DNA from: Austwickia sp. TVS 96-490-7B
GTDB lineage: Bacteria > Actinomycetota > Actinomycetes > Actinomycetales > Dermatophilaceae
Direction of reading: 5' to 3'
Assembly (NCBI RefSeq): GCF_019331795.1
Contig: NZ_JAHPZL010000003.1
Span: forward strand, 685,973-727,704
Length of the DNA stretch: 41,732 bases
Position 1 is the first letter of the stretch. Every line of letters begins with the position of its first letter. Positions 32,516-41,650 of the stretch are shown here, one piece after another. Made by a program: the position numbers and the translations under genes. Below the pieces are notes generated by a model. The model was not told where the DNA came from. It was given only the letters and a program-made list of their open reading frames with translations, and did not search any database.

Positions 32516-33843
32516 TTAGGCCTCTTGGGGGTCGCGATGGATGTGGGAGTGGTCGATCGCGTGCTCGTGGGTGTCGATGCCCTGACGTTTCATCCTGACG
32601 ATGGTCAGGTGCATCCAGATCGCGGAGATCAGAGTGATGAGGAAGAGCACGAGGAAGGTCGCCGTCTGCATTCCGGTGGCGGCTTTGACGTAGTAGAACA
32701 GCGGCGGCAAGAAGAACCCACCCAGGCCGCCGAGCATCCCGACCAGGCCGCCAACGGAGCCGACGTTAGTGGGGTAGTACTCGGGGATGTGCTTGTAGAC
32801 GGCGGCTTTGCCGATACCCATGGCGCATCCGACGAGGAAGACCACGGTGGCAAACAGAGCCAACGGCAGGCCGGGCACAATCAGGATGCCGCAGAGGACC
32901 AGCATCAGCCCGAAGGTGAGGTACATGACGCGGCGGGCACCCCACCGGTCGGAGGCCCAGCCCCCGACGGGGCGCAGCAGTGACGCGGGGAAGATGTAGC
33001 TCGCGGTGAGCAGGGCTTGCGCGGTCAGGGGTACGCCGTACGCATCGCTGTAGTAGGTCGGCAGGACCGAGGAGAGCGCGACGTAGGCACCGAAGACGAC
33101 GACGTAGTAGAGGCTGAACCGCCAGACCCGCATCTCTTTGAGCGGCTCCAGCATGTCTGCCAGCGGTTTGGCCTGGCCGGGGGTGCGGTCTTGGCGGGGC
33201 ACAAAGATCCAGGTGAGGATACCGAGCAGGATCAGCAGCGCGGTGTAAATCAGGGGGATGAGGCGCCAACTGCCTTTAGCGCCGAACATATCGATCGCGA
33301 AGGGAGCTGAAATGAGAACAGGGGCAAGGAATTTGGTGCCAGAGGCGCCGACATTCCCGGCGCCAAAGACGCCCAGAGCAAATCCTTGGCGTCCCGAGTG
33401 AACCACGCTGCGTTCCAGGCGGTCCCGACAGTAAAGAGGTTCCCGGCGAATCCGACGAGGAAGGACAGCGCGAGCAACGCGGTATAGCTGTTGGCGTGTG
33501 CCACGAAGTAACAGGGGATGGCAGTGAGGAAGAGGAAGGCGATTGTCAGCTTCCGCCCACCGATCCGGTCGGTGAGTATCCCCGCAGGTAGACGCCACAT
33601 GGAGCCGTTGAGGATGGCAGCGGCCAGCACCCAGGAATATTGCTCCTCATTGATGCCGAGCTCAGCTCGGATGGGTTTGGCGAGAATCCCGAACATCATC
33701 CACACCGCGAACATCACGGTGAACGCGATGGTCGACATCGTGACGACGGCAGTAGAGCCTTTCGCCTGGGTTTGAGTGGTCTGCGCGGGTGCCGTACCGG
33801 ATGTGTCGGCGGCGGAACTCGCCGCGGGCTGCGACGTGGTCAT
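32516..33843 (-). pseudogene. narK: NarK-type nitrate transporter with a frameshift (first of tandem pair)
   Basis: The N-terminal part starts at ATG 33843 (AGGAG seven bases upstream on the minus strand) and reads well to AWNAAWFTRD. The family pattern then continues in a different frame as RQGFALGVFGAGNVGASGTK down to the stop at 32516. The switch lies at about 33385-33395, where CGGGACGCCAAGG would read correctly with one extra C (GACCGCC). The repaired gene would encode 442 aa with 12 transmembrane segments, of the NarK1 type often thought to be a nitrate:proton symporter. It may be a true pseudogene, a sequencing error, or programmed -1 frameshifting; no slippery heptamer is seen. Confidence 0.85.
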
Positions 33844-33919
33844 GACGCTCCTGTGGGGCGAATAAAAAGGAACATCCCACGGTAACACCACCGCAAGTCG
33901 CCACGGAACTCTACAAATA

Positions 33920-33933
33920 GGGACGAAAGACCC
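33920..33933 (-). promoter_or_regulatory. DosR/DevR-like box upstream of narK
   Basis: The minus strand reads GGGTCTTTCGTCCC, one mismatch from GGGACTTTCGTCCC, a form of the mycobacterial DosR (DevR) hypoxia/nitric-oxide box. It ends 77 bases before the narK start. The similarity may be fortuitous, and the window contains no clear DosR. Confidence 0.42.
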
Positions 33934-34007
33934 CTTGTTCGTGACGATAGTCCAGGTCGCAGCGAGGCCCCCAGTGGCATGGGCAGCCTGAGGTCTGTCG
34001 TGGTTCA

Positions 34008-34021
34008 ATGACAGTAGTCCT
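34008..34021 (+). promoter_or_regulatory. Weaker DosR-like box upstream of narG
   Basis: ATGACAGTAGTCCT keeps the GAC and TAGTCC parts of the DosR consensus and is itself partly palindromic (GAC/GTC). It ends 73 bases before the narG start, almost the same distance as the other box from narK. Possible only. Confidence 0.22.
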
Positions 34022-34094
34022 TCAAATTGGCGGCCCGAGAATCGTGCGCTCGCACCCGGTTCGCCGTCGACCCCCCTCTCCCCAGGAGCAGCGC

Positions 34095-37000
34095 ATGAGC
34101 ATGCACGCCGGACAGAGCCGGACGACGGGACTGGACGGACCTCTCTCCGCCGCTCTCGTCGGCACCCGCCGATTCTTCACCTCGGCGACGGTGTCTCCGG
34201 ACGGTCGCTCCCTGGAGAAAGTCGGCGGACGCAGCGGCGACAGCTTCTACCGGGACCGCTGGAGCCACGACAAGGTGGTTCGTTCCACCCATGGCGTGAA
34301 CTGCACCGGCTCCTGTTCATGGAAGGTGTACGTCAAGGACGGCATCATCACCTGGGAAGCTCAGCAGACGGACTACCCCTCAACTGGCGCCGACCGCCCC
34401 GAATACGAGCCGCGCGGCTGCCCCCGAGGTGCTGCTTTCTCTTGGTATACCTATTCACCCACGCGCGTGCGTTATCCGTATGTCCGGGGTGTGTTGTTGG
34501 ACATGTTCCGCGCCGCAAAGAAGCAGTACGGCGACCCCGTGCTCGCCTGGGCGTCGATCATGCAGGATCCCGACAAGGTCCGCCGCTACAAGAGCGCCCG
34601 CGGCAAGGGCGGTCTGGTCCGGGCTAGTTGGTCCGAAGCCGTCGAGATCGTCGCCGCAGCGAACGTCTACACCATCAAACGGTGGGGGCCCGACCGCATC
34701 GCTGGCTTCTCCCCCATCCCCGCCATGTCAATGGTGTCGTACGCCTCTGGAGCCCGCTTCACCGAACTCATCGGTGGCGCGATGCTGTCTTTCTACGACT
34801 GGTACGCCGACCTGCCGGTGGCCTCACCGCAGATGTTCGGTGACCAGACCGATGTCCCGGAGGCCGGAGACTGGTGGGACGCCGGATACCTCATCATGTG
34901 GGGTTCCAATGTGCCATTGACCCGCACACCGGACGCGCACTGGATGACTGAGGCCCGGTACCGCGGGCAAAAGGTCGTCGTCATGTCGCCGGACTACGCT
35001 GAAAACGTGAAGTTCGCCGACGAATGGTTGGCGCTCGCCCCCGGCACCGACGCCGCGCTAGCCATGGCGATGGGTCATGTCATCCTGAAGGAGTTCTTCG
35101 TTGACGCCCCGGTGGAGTTCTTCACCGACTACTGCACGACGTACACCGATCTGCCGTTCCTGGTCGACCTGCAGGTCGCGGACGGTGAGCACGCCACTGA
35201 CGACGGGGCGCCGTCGTACCTGCCCGGCAAGTTTGTGGTGGCTGGGGACTTGCCTGATGTGCTTGCTGAGGCAAGCACGAGTGAAAATGCCATGTGGAAA
35301 CCGGTGCTCATTGATGCTGTGACTGACGATGTGGTCGTCCCCCATGGCACCTTGGGCGACCGTTTCGGCGAAGAGGGTATGGGGCGGTGGAATCTCGATG
35401 TGGGGGCTACGCGTCCTCGGTTGTCGCTGTACGACGCCCCGGACACGGAGCAGGTCCTCGTCCACCTGCCACGGTTCGACGCCTTGGACGGCAAGGTCGC
35501 TGACTCCCCCCGTGGGGTCCCGGCCCGTCGGGTTGGTTCCCGCCTGGTGACCACAGTGTTTGACCTGATGCTCGCCCAGTACGGCGTGGCCCGCCCCGGG
35601 CTGCCCGGCACGTGGCCCCGTTCGTACGACGACGTGGACGCGCCATACACCCCGGCGTGGCAGGAAGACATCACTGGTGTCCCGGCGGCAGCAGTCGCTC
35701 GGATTGCCCGGGAGTTCGCGCAGAATGCCGTGGACACTCAGGGCCGGTCGATGATCCTGATGGGTGCTGGGACAAACCACTGGTATCACTCGGACCTGAT
35801 CTATCGGGCGATGCTGACGTTGACCACCATCACTGGATGTCAGGGCCGTAACGGTGGTGGCTGGGCGCACTACGTCGGCCAGGAGAAGATCCGGCCGCTC
35901 TCGGGTTTCCAGCACACCGCGTTCAGCTTGGACTGGCATCGGCCGCCGCGGCACATGGCGCAAACGGCGTACTGGTATCTGCACACCAGCCAATACCGTT
36001 ATGACACCTATTCCGCCGCTGATGTCACCGCTGGCCTGGACGATTTCGACGGGCGCACCGTCGCTGACCTGGTCGCTCAGTCGGCACGATCCGGGTGGCT
36101 GCCCAGCTATCCGACGTTGAACCGGAACCCGTTGACAATCTGCGACCAGGCTGAGCAAGCAGGCATGACCCCGCAGGAGTACGTCGTCGACCAGTTGACG
36201 AAGGGTGAGATGCTCTTCGCCGCGGAAGATCCTGACGCGGAAGAAAACTGGCCACGGGTGCTGATGATGTGGCGAGCCAACCTGTTTGGGTCATCCGCCA
36301 AGGGAGACGAGTATTTCCTGCGCCACCTGCTCGGCACCGATCACGGCGTGAATGCTGCCGAGGCGGCTCCTGATCAACGTCCTAAGGAGGTCGTGTGGCG
36401 GGACGAAGCCCCGGAGGGCAAGCTCGATCTGCTCATGACGATCGATTTCCGCATGACCAGTTCGACGATCCTGTCCGACGTCGTGCTGCCTGCCGCGACC
36501 TGGTACGAGAAAAACGACATCAACACCACGGACATGCATCCCTTCATCCATTCGTTCAATCCAGCGATTGCCCCGCCGTGGCAGTCCAAGACCGACTGGG
36601 ATGCGTTCGTGGAGATCGCAAAGGTGTTCTCTGACTTGGCCGGTGACCACTTGGGGGTGCGCAAGGACCTCGTGGCCAAACCGTTGTGGCATGACACTCC
36701 GGAAGCGATGGCCGCCGAACATGGTGTGGTCACGGACTGGCGGCGCGGGGAGTGCGACCCGATCCCCGGCAAGACGATGCCGGTGCTCGCCGTCGTCGAA
36801 CGCGACTACGGTGCGACGTACCAAAAAATGACCAGCGTCGGACCGCTCTTTGAGAAGCTCGGCAACACCACAAAAGGCATCACCTACGACGTACGTCGTG
36901 AGGTCGACTACCTGCGCCGCAAGAATGGCACCGTCCGCGGCGGAGTCGGCGATGGCCAGCCCGCATTGAAGAGCGATATCAACGTCGCTGAGACGATCAT

Positions 37001-37847
37001 GGCGTTGTCTGGCACCACGAATGGCCATTTCGCCACGCAAGGGTTCAAGACGCAGGAAAAACGCTGCGGGAACGTCATGCACGACCTGGCCGCCGAGCAT
37101 GAGGGCAAGATGATCACGTACGCCGATACGGTGTCCGCGCCGGTCCCGGTGATTACCTCCCCGGAATGGTCGGGCTCTGAAACTGGCGGACGACGGTACA
37201 GCCCATTCACGATCAACATTGAACGGTTGAAGCCGTTCCACACGTTGACCGGTCGCATGCAGTTCTACGTGGACCACGACTGGATGCAGAAAATGGGCGA
37301 AACGTTGCCGACGTATCGGCCGCCGTTGAACATGACCCAGCTGTTTGGTGAGCGGGCCCTGGGAGAGACCGCGCAGATGGGTGACAGCGTCGGAGTGTCG
37401 GTGCGTTATCTGACGCCACACAACAAATGGTCGATCCACTCCGAATACCAGGACAACCTCTTCATGCTGTCACTGGGGCGAGGCGGACAGTCAGTGTGGA
37501 TGAGTGACCGGGACGCCGAGAAGATCGGGGTGCAAGACAACGACTGGATCGAATTGGTCAACCGCAACGGGGTCGTCGCAGCCCGATGTATCGTCACTCA
37601 CCGCATGCCGGAGGGCACGGTATACATGCCGCACGCCCAAGACCGATTGATTGATGTGCCGCTGACCGAGCACAACGGCAAACGCGGTGGGATCCACAAC
37701 TCCATGACCAGGATCATGGTCAAGCCGACGCACATCATCGGCGGTTATGCCCAACAGGCCTACTTCTTCAACTACATCGGCCCGACCGGCAACAACCGTG
37801 ACGAAGTCACGATGATCCGTAAACGCAGCCAAAACGTCGAGTACTGA
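34095..37847 (+). CDS. narG: Respiratory nitrate reductase alpha subunit
   Basis: A 1250-aa molybdenum subunit reducing nitrate to nitrite with electrons from NarH. The N-terminal iron-sulfur site is His66, Cys70, Cys74 and Cys109 (HGVNCTGSC and EPRGC), with the unusual His ligand of NarG. FYDWYADLPVASPQMFGDQT holds the Asp that coordinates Mo. The ATG at 34095 has AGGAG seven bases upstream; the longer frame reads into the promoter. There is no twin-arginine signal, so the enzyme faces the cytoplasm. It is the first gene of narGHJI. Length agrees with NarG (about 1240-1250). Confidence 0.97.
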   Translation: MSMHAGQSRTTGLDGPLSAALVGTRRFFTSATVSPDGRSLEKVGGRSGDSFYRDRWSHDKVVRSTHGVNCTGSCSWKVYVKDGIITWEAQQTDYPSTGADRPEYEPRGCPRGAAFSWYTYSPTRVRYPYVRGVLLDMFRAAKKQYGDPVLAWASIMQDPDKVRRYKSARGKGGLVRASWSEAVEIVAAANVYTIKRWGPDRIAGFSPIPAMSMVSYASGARFTELIGGAMLSFYDWYADLPVASPQMFGDQTDVPEAGDWWDAGYLIMWGSNVPLTRTPDAHWMTEARYRGQKVVVMSPDYAENVKFADEWLALAPGTDAALAMAMGHVILKEFFVDAPVEFFTDYCTTYTDLPFLVDLQVADGEHATDDGAPSYLPGKFVVAGDLPDVLAEASTSENAMWKPVLIDAVTDDVVVPHGTLGDRFGEEGMGRWNLDVGATRPRLSLYDAPDTEQVLVHLPRFDALDGKVADSPRGVPARRVGSRLVTTVFDLMLAQYGVARPGLPGTWPRSYDDVDAPYTPAWQEDITGVPAAAVARIAREFAQNAVDTQGRSMILMGAGTNHWYHSDLIYRAMLTLTTITGCQGRNGGGWAHYVGQEKIRPLSGFQHTAFSLDWHRPPRHMAQTAYWYLHTSQYRYDTYSAADVTAGLDDFDGRTVADLVAQSARSGWLPSYPTLNRNPLTICDQAEQAGMTPQEYVVDQLTKGEMLFAAEDPDAEENWPRVLMMWRANLFGSSAKGDEYFLRHLLGTDHGVNAAEAAPDQRPKEVVWRDEAPEGKLDLLMTIDFRMTSSTILSDVVLPAATWYEKNDINTTDMHPFIHSFNPAIAPPWQSKTDWDAFVEIAKVFSDLAGDHLGVRKDLVAKPLWHDTPEAMAAEHGVVTDWRRGECDPIPGKTMPVLAVVERDYGATYQKMTSVGPLFEKLGNTTKGITYDVRREVDYLRRKNGTVRGGVGDGQPALKSDINVAETIMALSGTTNGHFATQGFKTQEKRCGNVMHDLAAEHEGKMITYADTVSAPVPVITSPEWSGSETGGRRYSPFTINIERLKPFHTLTGRMQFYVDHDWMQKMGETLPTYRPPLNMTQLFGERALGETAQMGDSVGVSVRYLTPHNKWSIHSEYQDNLFMLSLGRGGQSVWMSDRDAEKIGVQDNDWIELVNRNGVVAARCIVTHRMPEGTVYMPHAQDRLIDVPLTEHNGKRGGIHNSMTRIMVKPTHIIGGYAQQAYFFNYIGPTGNNRDEVTMIRKRSQNVEY

Positions 37848-37876
37848 AGACACCCGGACGAGGAGAGGCAACACGT

Positions 37877-39532
37877 ATGCGCATCATGGCCCAGATGGCG
37901 ATGGTGATGAACCTCGACAAATGCATCGGGTGTCACACCTGTTCAGTGACCTGTAAGCAAGCCTGGACCAACCGGACCGGCACCGAATATGTCTGGTTCA
38001 ACAACGTCGAGACCCGACCTGGCCTGGGGTATCCCCGCCGGTATGAAGACCAGGATGAGTGGAAGGGCGGCTGGGAACTCGCCGCCAACGGCCGACTAAA
38101 ACTCAAAGCCGGTGGCCGGTTGAAGAAACTCCTGCAGATTTTCTCCAACCCCAAAATGCCGTCCATTCAGGACTATTACGAGCCGTGGACGTATGACTAC
38201 GAGACGCTGCTGAACGCCCCGGCGCAGAAACATTTCCCCGTGGCCCGGCCGCACTCGCTGATCTCAGGTAAACCGATGAACATTTCGTGGTCGGCGAACT
38301 GGGATGACGACCTGGGCGGCTCCACGAAGACCGCGCACCGCGACGTGATGCTCAAAGGCATCGCAGACAAGGTGAAGTTCGAATTTGAACAAACCTTCAT
38401 GTTTTACCTGCCTCGGATCTGCGAGCACTGCCTGAACCCGGCGTGCGCGGCGTCGTGTCCCTCCGGTGCGATCTATAAACGCGTCGAGGACGGCATCGTC
38501 CTCGTCGATCAGGATCGGTGCCGAGGCTGGCGGATGTGCATCACCGGCTGCCCTTACAAGAAGGTGTACTTCAACCACAAAACGGGCAAAGCAGAGAAAT
38601 GCACTTTCTGTTTCCCTCGCATCGAGGTTGGCATCCCCACAGTGTGCGCCGAAACGTGCGTGGGTCGCCTCCGCTACATCGGGTTGATGTTGTACGACGC
38701 AGACGCGGTGCTTGCTGCCGCAAGCGTCCCCGACGAGCAGCTGTATGACGCGCAGCGCTCAGTGTTCTTGGATCCGCACGACCCGCATGTCATCGCCGAG
38801 GCCGAGCGCGCAGGGATCCCCGGTGATTGGATCACCGCAGCTCAACGCTCCCCGGTGTACAAACTCATCAACGATTACCAGGTGGCTCTGCCACTGCACC
38901 CGGAATATCGGACCATGCCGATGGTCTGGTATATCCCGCCGCTGTCTCCAGTCGTCGATGTCATCCGCGACACTGGCCATGACGCGGAAGACTCCGCCAC
39001 GCTGTTTGCTGCGATTGAGGCGCTACGCATCCCCGTGGAATACCTGGCAAACCTGTTCACGGCAGGCGATGTCGCCCCGGTCAATGACGTGCTGCGCAAA
39101 CTCGCGGCGATGCGCTCGTACATGCGTGACATCAACCTGGGCCGCGATCCCAACGGATCGATCCCGATGAGCGTCGGCATGGCCGAAGAAGACATGTACG
39201 ACATGTTCCGGCTCTTGGCGCTTGCTAAATACGACGAGCGTTATGTCATTCCCACTGCGCATGCTGAACAGGCGCACGACTTGGAAGAGCTGGCGACCAG
39301 TTGTGATGTCGCCGCATATGACACGGATGTGCAGGGTCTCTTCGGTGAGGGGTCGGGTGGGAGCACACCAATCGCAGTGGAGAACTTCCGCATGTTGCAG
39401 CAACGCCAGACCGCTGACGAGCTCGCTCCGACCGGAAGCAATCGGGTGAACTTACTCAACTGGGACGGCAAGGGCATGCCTGCCGGGATGTTCCCTGAGG
39501 GTGGTTCTGCGGATCGGGAGGCGCAACGGTGA
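37877..39532 (+). CDS. narH: Respiratory nitrate reductase beta subunit
   Basis: A 551-aa iron-sulfur subunit passing electrons from NarI to NarG. Four cysteine groups are visible: CIGCHTCSVTCKQAW (Cys16, 19, 22, 26), CEHCLNPACAASCPSG, CRGWRMCITGCPYKKVYF, and CTFCFPRIEVGIPTVCAETC. Trp replaces Cys in CRGWRMC, the known NarH feature that gives one [3Fe-4S] cluster. The start is the ATG at 37877, 29 bases after narG; an ATG at 37886 is nearly as good. Ends with a GTGA overlap into narJ. Longer than E. coli NarH (512) owing to C-terminal extension, as in other actinobacteria. Confidence 0.97.
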   Translation: MRIMAQMAMVMNLDKCIGCHTCSVTCKQAWTNRTGTEYVWFNNVETRPGLGYPRRYEDQDEWKGGWELAANGRLKLKAGGRLKKLLQIFSNPKMPSIQDYYEPWTYDYETLLNAPAQKHFPVARPHSLISGKPMNISWSANWDDDLGGSTKTAHRDVMLKGIADKVKFEFEQTFMFYLPRICEHCLNPACAASCPSGAIYKRVEDGIVLVDQDRCRGWRMCITGCPYKKVYFNHKTGKAEKCTFCFPRIEVGIPTVCAETCVGRLRYIGLMLYDADAVLAAASVPDEQLYDAQRSVFLDPHDPHVIAEAERAGIPGDWITAAQRSPVYKLINDYQVALPLHPEYRTMPMVWYIPPLSPVVDVIRDTGHDAEDSATLFAAIEALRIPVEYLANLFTAGDVAPVNDVLRKLAAMRSYMRDINLGRDPNGSIPMSVGMAEEDMYDMFRLLALAKYDERYVIPTAHAEQAHDLEELATSCDVAAYDTDVQGLFGEGSGGSTPIAVENFRMLQQRQTADELAPTGSNRVNLLNWDGKGMPAGMFPEGGSADREAQR

Positions 39533-40299
39533 GGTTGGCATTACGTCGCCGTAAGAGCGGCCAGTTGCCATGGGATGCGGATACGACGGCAGCGGTCTGG
39601 CAGTGCGCGTCGCTGCTATTGGGTTATCCCGATGAAACGTTGATGGCGCAACTATCGACGATCATGCAGGTCACCCAGCAGCTTCCTGCCGCGGTAGGTG
39701 GCCCCTTGGGTCGGCTGGCTGCGGATCTATCAGCTGCTGATCCTCAACAGGTACGCCGCGACTATGTGTCGACGTTCGATTACACCCGCCGGTGCGCGCC
39801 GTACGTGACGTATTTCTCGTGCGGTGATACCCGGAAGCGGGGGGTGGCGTTAGTGAAGTTCAAACAGGCCTACCGCCAAGCTGGGGTCGAGCTCTCTGAC
39901 GCGGATGCTGAACTTCCTGATCATTTGTCGGTGGTCTTGGAGTTTGGGGCATCGGTGGATCTGACGGCGGGATTGGGTTTGGTGTTGGAGCATCGGGCCA
40001 GCGTGGAGGTGCTGCGGTTAGCGCTGCTGGATGCGGGGTCGCGATGGGCTGACGCGCTGGTCGCGGTGTGCGCGACACTGCCGCCGTTGGACGGTGACGA
40101 ACGGAGCGCGGTGGCTCGACTGATCGAGGAGGGACCTCCCGCTGAAGACGTGGGGCTGGCGCCGTACGAGATTGACCCGCGTCTGAATCCCCATCCCGCA
40201 GATGACGTGTCGTGGGCGTCGTCCGCCTCGGCGTCGTCACCGGCCGGTTCGAGTCCTACTTTCTCTGTCGCTGTCCCCTCTGAAGGAGTCCGCTCATGA
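39529..40299 (+). CDS. narJ: Nitrate reductase molybdenum cofactor assembly chaperone
   Basis: A 256-aa TorD/NarJ-family chaperone needed for Mo-cofactor insertion into NarG before membrane docking; it is not part of the mature enzyme. Family patterns include CASLLLGYPDETLMAQL, YVSTFDYTRRCAPYVTYF and ELPDHLSVVLEF. A Ser/Ala/Pro-rich tail of about 40 residues is poorly conserved. It starts with the GTG at 39529 overlapping narH and ends in ATGA overlapping narI. Confidence 0.93.
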   Translation: MRLALRRRKSGQLPWDADTTAAVWQCASLLLGYPDETLMAQLSTIMQVTQQLPAAVGGPLGRLAADLSAADPQQVRRDYVSTFDYTRRCAPYVTYFSCGDTRKRGVALVKFKQAYRQAGVELSDADAELPDHLSVVLEFGASVDLTAGLGLVLEHRASVEVLRLALLDAGSRWADALVAVCATLPPLDGDERSAVARLIEEGPPAEDVGLAPYEIDPRLNPHPADDVSWASSASASSPAGSSPTFSVAVPSEGVRS

Positions 40300-41066
40300 A
40301 CACCCTGCTGTGGGTGGTCTTCCCCTATGTCTGCCTGACCACGTTTGTGGTAGGGCATATATGGCGATATAAGTACGACCAGTTTGGATGGACAACGCGT
40401 AGCAGTCAGTGGTACGAGGATCGATTGTTGCGGTGGGGTTCACCGATGTTCCATTTCGGCATTCTTTGTGTGGTCCTCGGGCATGTCATGGGGTTGTTGG
40501 TGCCGAAATCCTGGACCGAAGCGGTGGGTGTCAGCCAGGAGATCTATCACTTTTTGGCGGTGTCAGTGGGGCTCCTCGCCGGTGTCCTCACTTTGGTGGG
40601 GCTGGCGATTCTGGTGTATCGACGTCGTACGACGGGACCGGTGTTTCAGGCCACTACGCCGATGGACAAGGTGATGTATGCCTTCTTGGTGGTGACCATC
40701 TTGCTCGGGTTGGCTAACACGTTGGGATGGCAAGCACCAGGTATCGGCAGCGGCGGTATCGCTGTCGACCATTACAACTATCGGGATGGCGTGAGCATTT
40801 GGTTCCGGCAGTTCTTTACCTTGCAGCCAGATGCCCAACTCATGGCGGCAGCACCGTTGGGTTTCCAGCTGCATATTTTGGTGGCTTGTGCCCTGTTTGC
40901 GTTGTGGCCGTTTACTCGGCTGGTGCATGTGTTCTCTGCGCCGTTGGGCTATCTGACTCGTCCCTATGTCGTCTACCGGTCTGCTGACCGGCGTCCGGGT
41001 GCCGGTGTGGGCACACATGCGCCTCGTCGCGGCTGGGAATCACGTCCGGAGCTGCCACAACGATGA
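40296..41066 (+). CDS. narI: Respiratory nitrate reductase gamma subunit (cytochrome b)
   Basis: A 256-aa diheme membrane protein oxidising quinol and anchoring NarGH. Five hydrophobic segments are present. Histidines 53 and 63 (MFHFGILCVVLGHVMG) and 193 and 211 (QLHILV...RLVHVF) have the spacings of the four heme ligands (10 and 18 residues). The tail after ~225 is polar and cytoplasmic. Overlap with narJ is ATGA, and the next gene also overlaps by ATGA. Confidence 0.95.
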   Translation: MNTLLWVVFPYVCLTTFVVGHIWRYKYDQFGWTTRSSQWYEDRLLRWGSPMFHFGILCVVLGHVMGLLVPKSWTEAVGVSQEIYHFLAVSVGLLAGVLTLVGLAILVYRRRTTGPVFQATTPMDKVMYAFLVVTILLGLANTLGWQAPGIGSGGIAVDHYNYRDGVSIWFRQFFTLQPDAQLMAAAPLGFQLHILVACALFALWPFTRLVHVFSAPLGYLTRPYVVYRSADRRPGAGVGTHAPRRGWESRPELPQR

Positions 41067-41356
41067 ATACATCTATCCCGTCCCGACCCACCCATGACCT
41101 CACGGTGGAGCAGGAACGTTGGAACGCGTGGGTGCGGTCCACGTCCGACTTGTTGGGCATCGATCCCGCTGTGGTTGACATCTCAGCCATCCACGATTTG
41201 ACTCGTACGATTGCCCGTGAATTGGATCGGCCATTGGCGCCGGTGAGTTCTTTCATGTTAGGTGTGGCGATCGGTGCGCGTGGGGCTGATGCTGATCCGG
41301 CGGCATTGACGGCGCTGATCGAGTCGACAGTTCATTCAGATCTACATCAACGCTGA
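41063..41356 (+). CDS. DUF6457-type small protein at the end of the nar operon
   Basis: A 97-aa protein whose second half, DLTRTIARELDRPLAPVSSF followed by MLGVAIGARGAD, matches the DUF6457 pattern of a short helical domain often encoded by, or fused to, molybdenum cofactor genes such as mobA. It overlaps narI by ATGA and closes the operon, suggesting a role in molybdopterin cofactor supply to NarG; the activity is not known. The assignment rests on pattern recall. Confidence 0.68.
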   Translation: MNTSIPSRPTHDLTVEQERWNAWVRSTSDLLGIDPAVVDISAIHDLTRTIARELDRPLAPVSSFMLGVAIGARGADADPAALTALIESTVHSDLHQR

Positions 41357-41372
41357 TTCAGGCAAAATCAGC
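41352..41372. terminator. Short stem-loop between convergent genes
   Basis: GCTGATT (41352-41358) pairs with AATCAGC (41366-41372) around a 7-base loop. It overlaps the stop of the DUF6457 gene and precedes the end of the convergent minus-strand gene. Weak, possibly bidirectional. Confidence 0.35.
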
Positions 41373-41644
41373 TTGACAATAAAGGATGAAACGACGAACG
41401 ATCAGGGTGATCTGAGTCCCACGCCTCCCTAAAACGCACCCCTACCGTGTCTCCGGTAGCCAGCATCTTTTCAACTAGCTCTTCAGTAAAAAACACCAAG
41501 TTAGGGTATTTGGGCTGCGGAAGTATGAAAGCCCCAGTTTGGGGCACTAGCTCAGGTCGAAACACTGGGAAATCTAGCACCAGTACTGTTTCTTCACCGT
41601 CGGCCCACAGTAAGGGCGTTATTCACGAGGCGTTTCCAGGTCAT
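41368..41644 (-). pseudogene. Small frameshifted gene, possible immunity-type protein
   Basis: The longest intact frame starts at GTG 41580 and encodes 70 aa (PELVPQTGAFILPQPKYPN, LVFFTEELVEKMLATGD). The same frame is protein-like back to LLWADGEETVLVLDF but has a stop before any start codon. A frame beginning at ATG 41644 (MTWKRLVNNALTV) joins it if one G is removed from the GGG near 41610, giving a 91-aa protein. The DNA is clearly A+T-richer than its neighbours, suggesting transfer. The pattern (FFTEELVEKM...VGVRFREAWDSD) vaguely recalls Imm11-like immunity proteins, but this is weak. It may be a sequencing error instead. Confidence 0.45.
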
Positions 41645-41650
41645 TCTTGG

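Noticed and set aside
35058-37439. Two long minus-strand frames inside narG
   Set aside because: They are mirror frames of the conserved narG coding sequence.
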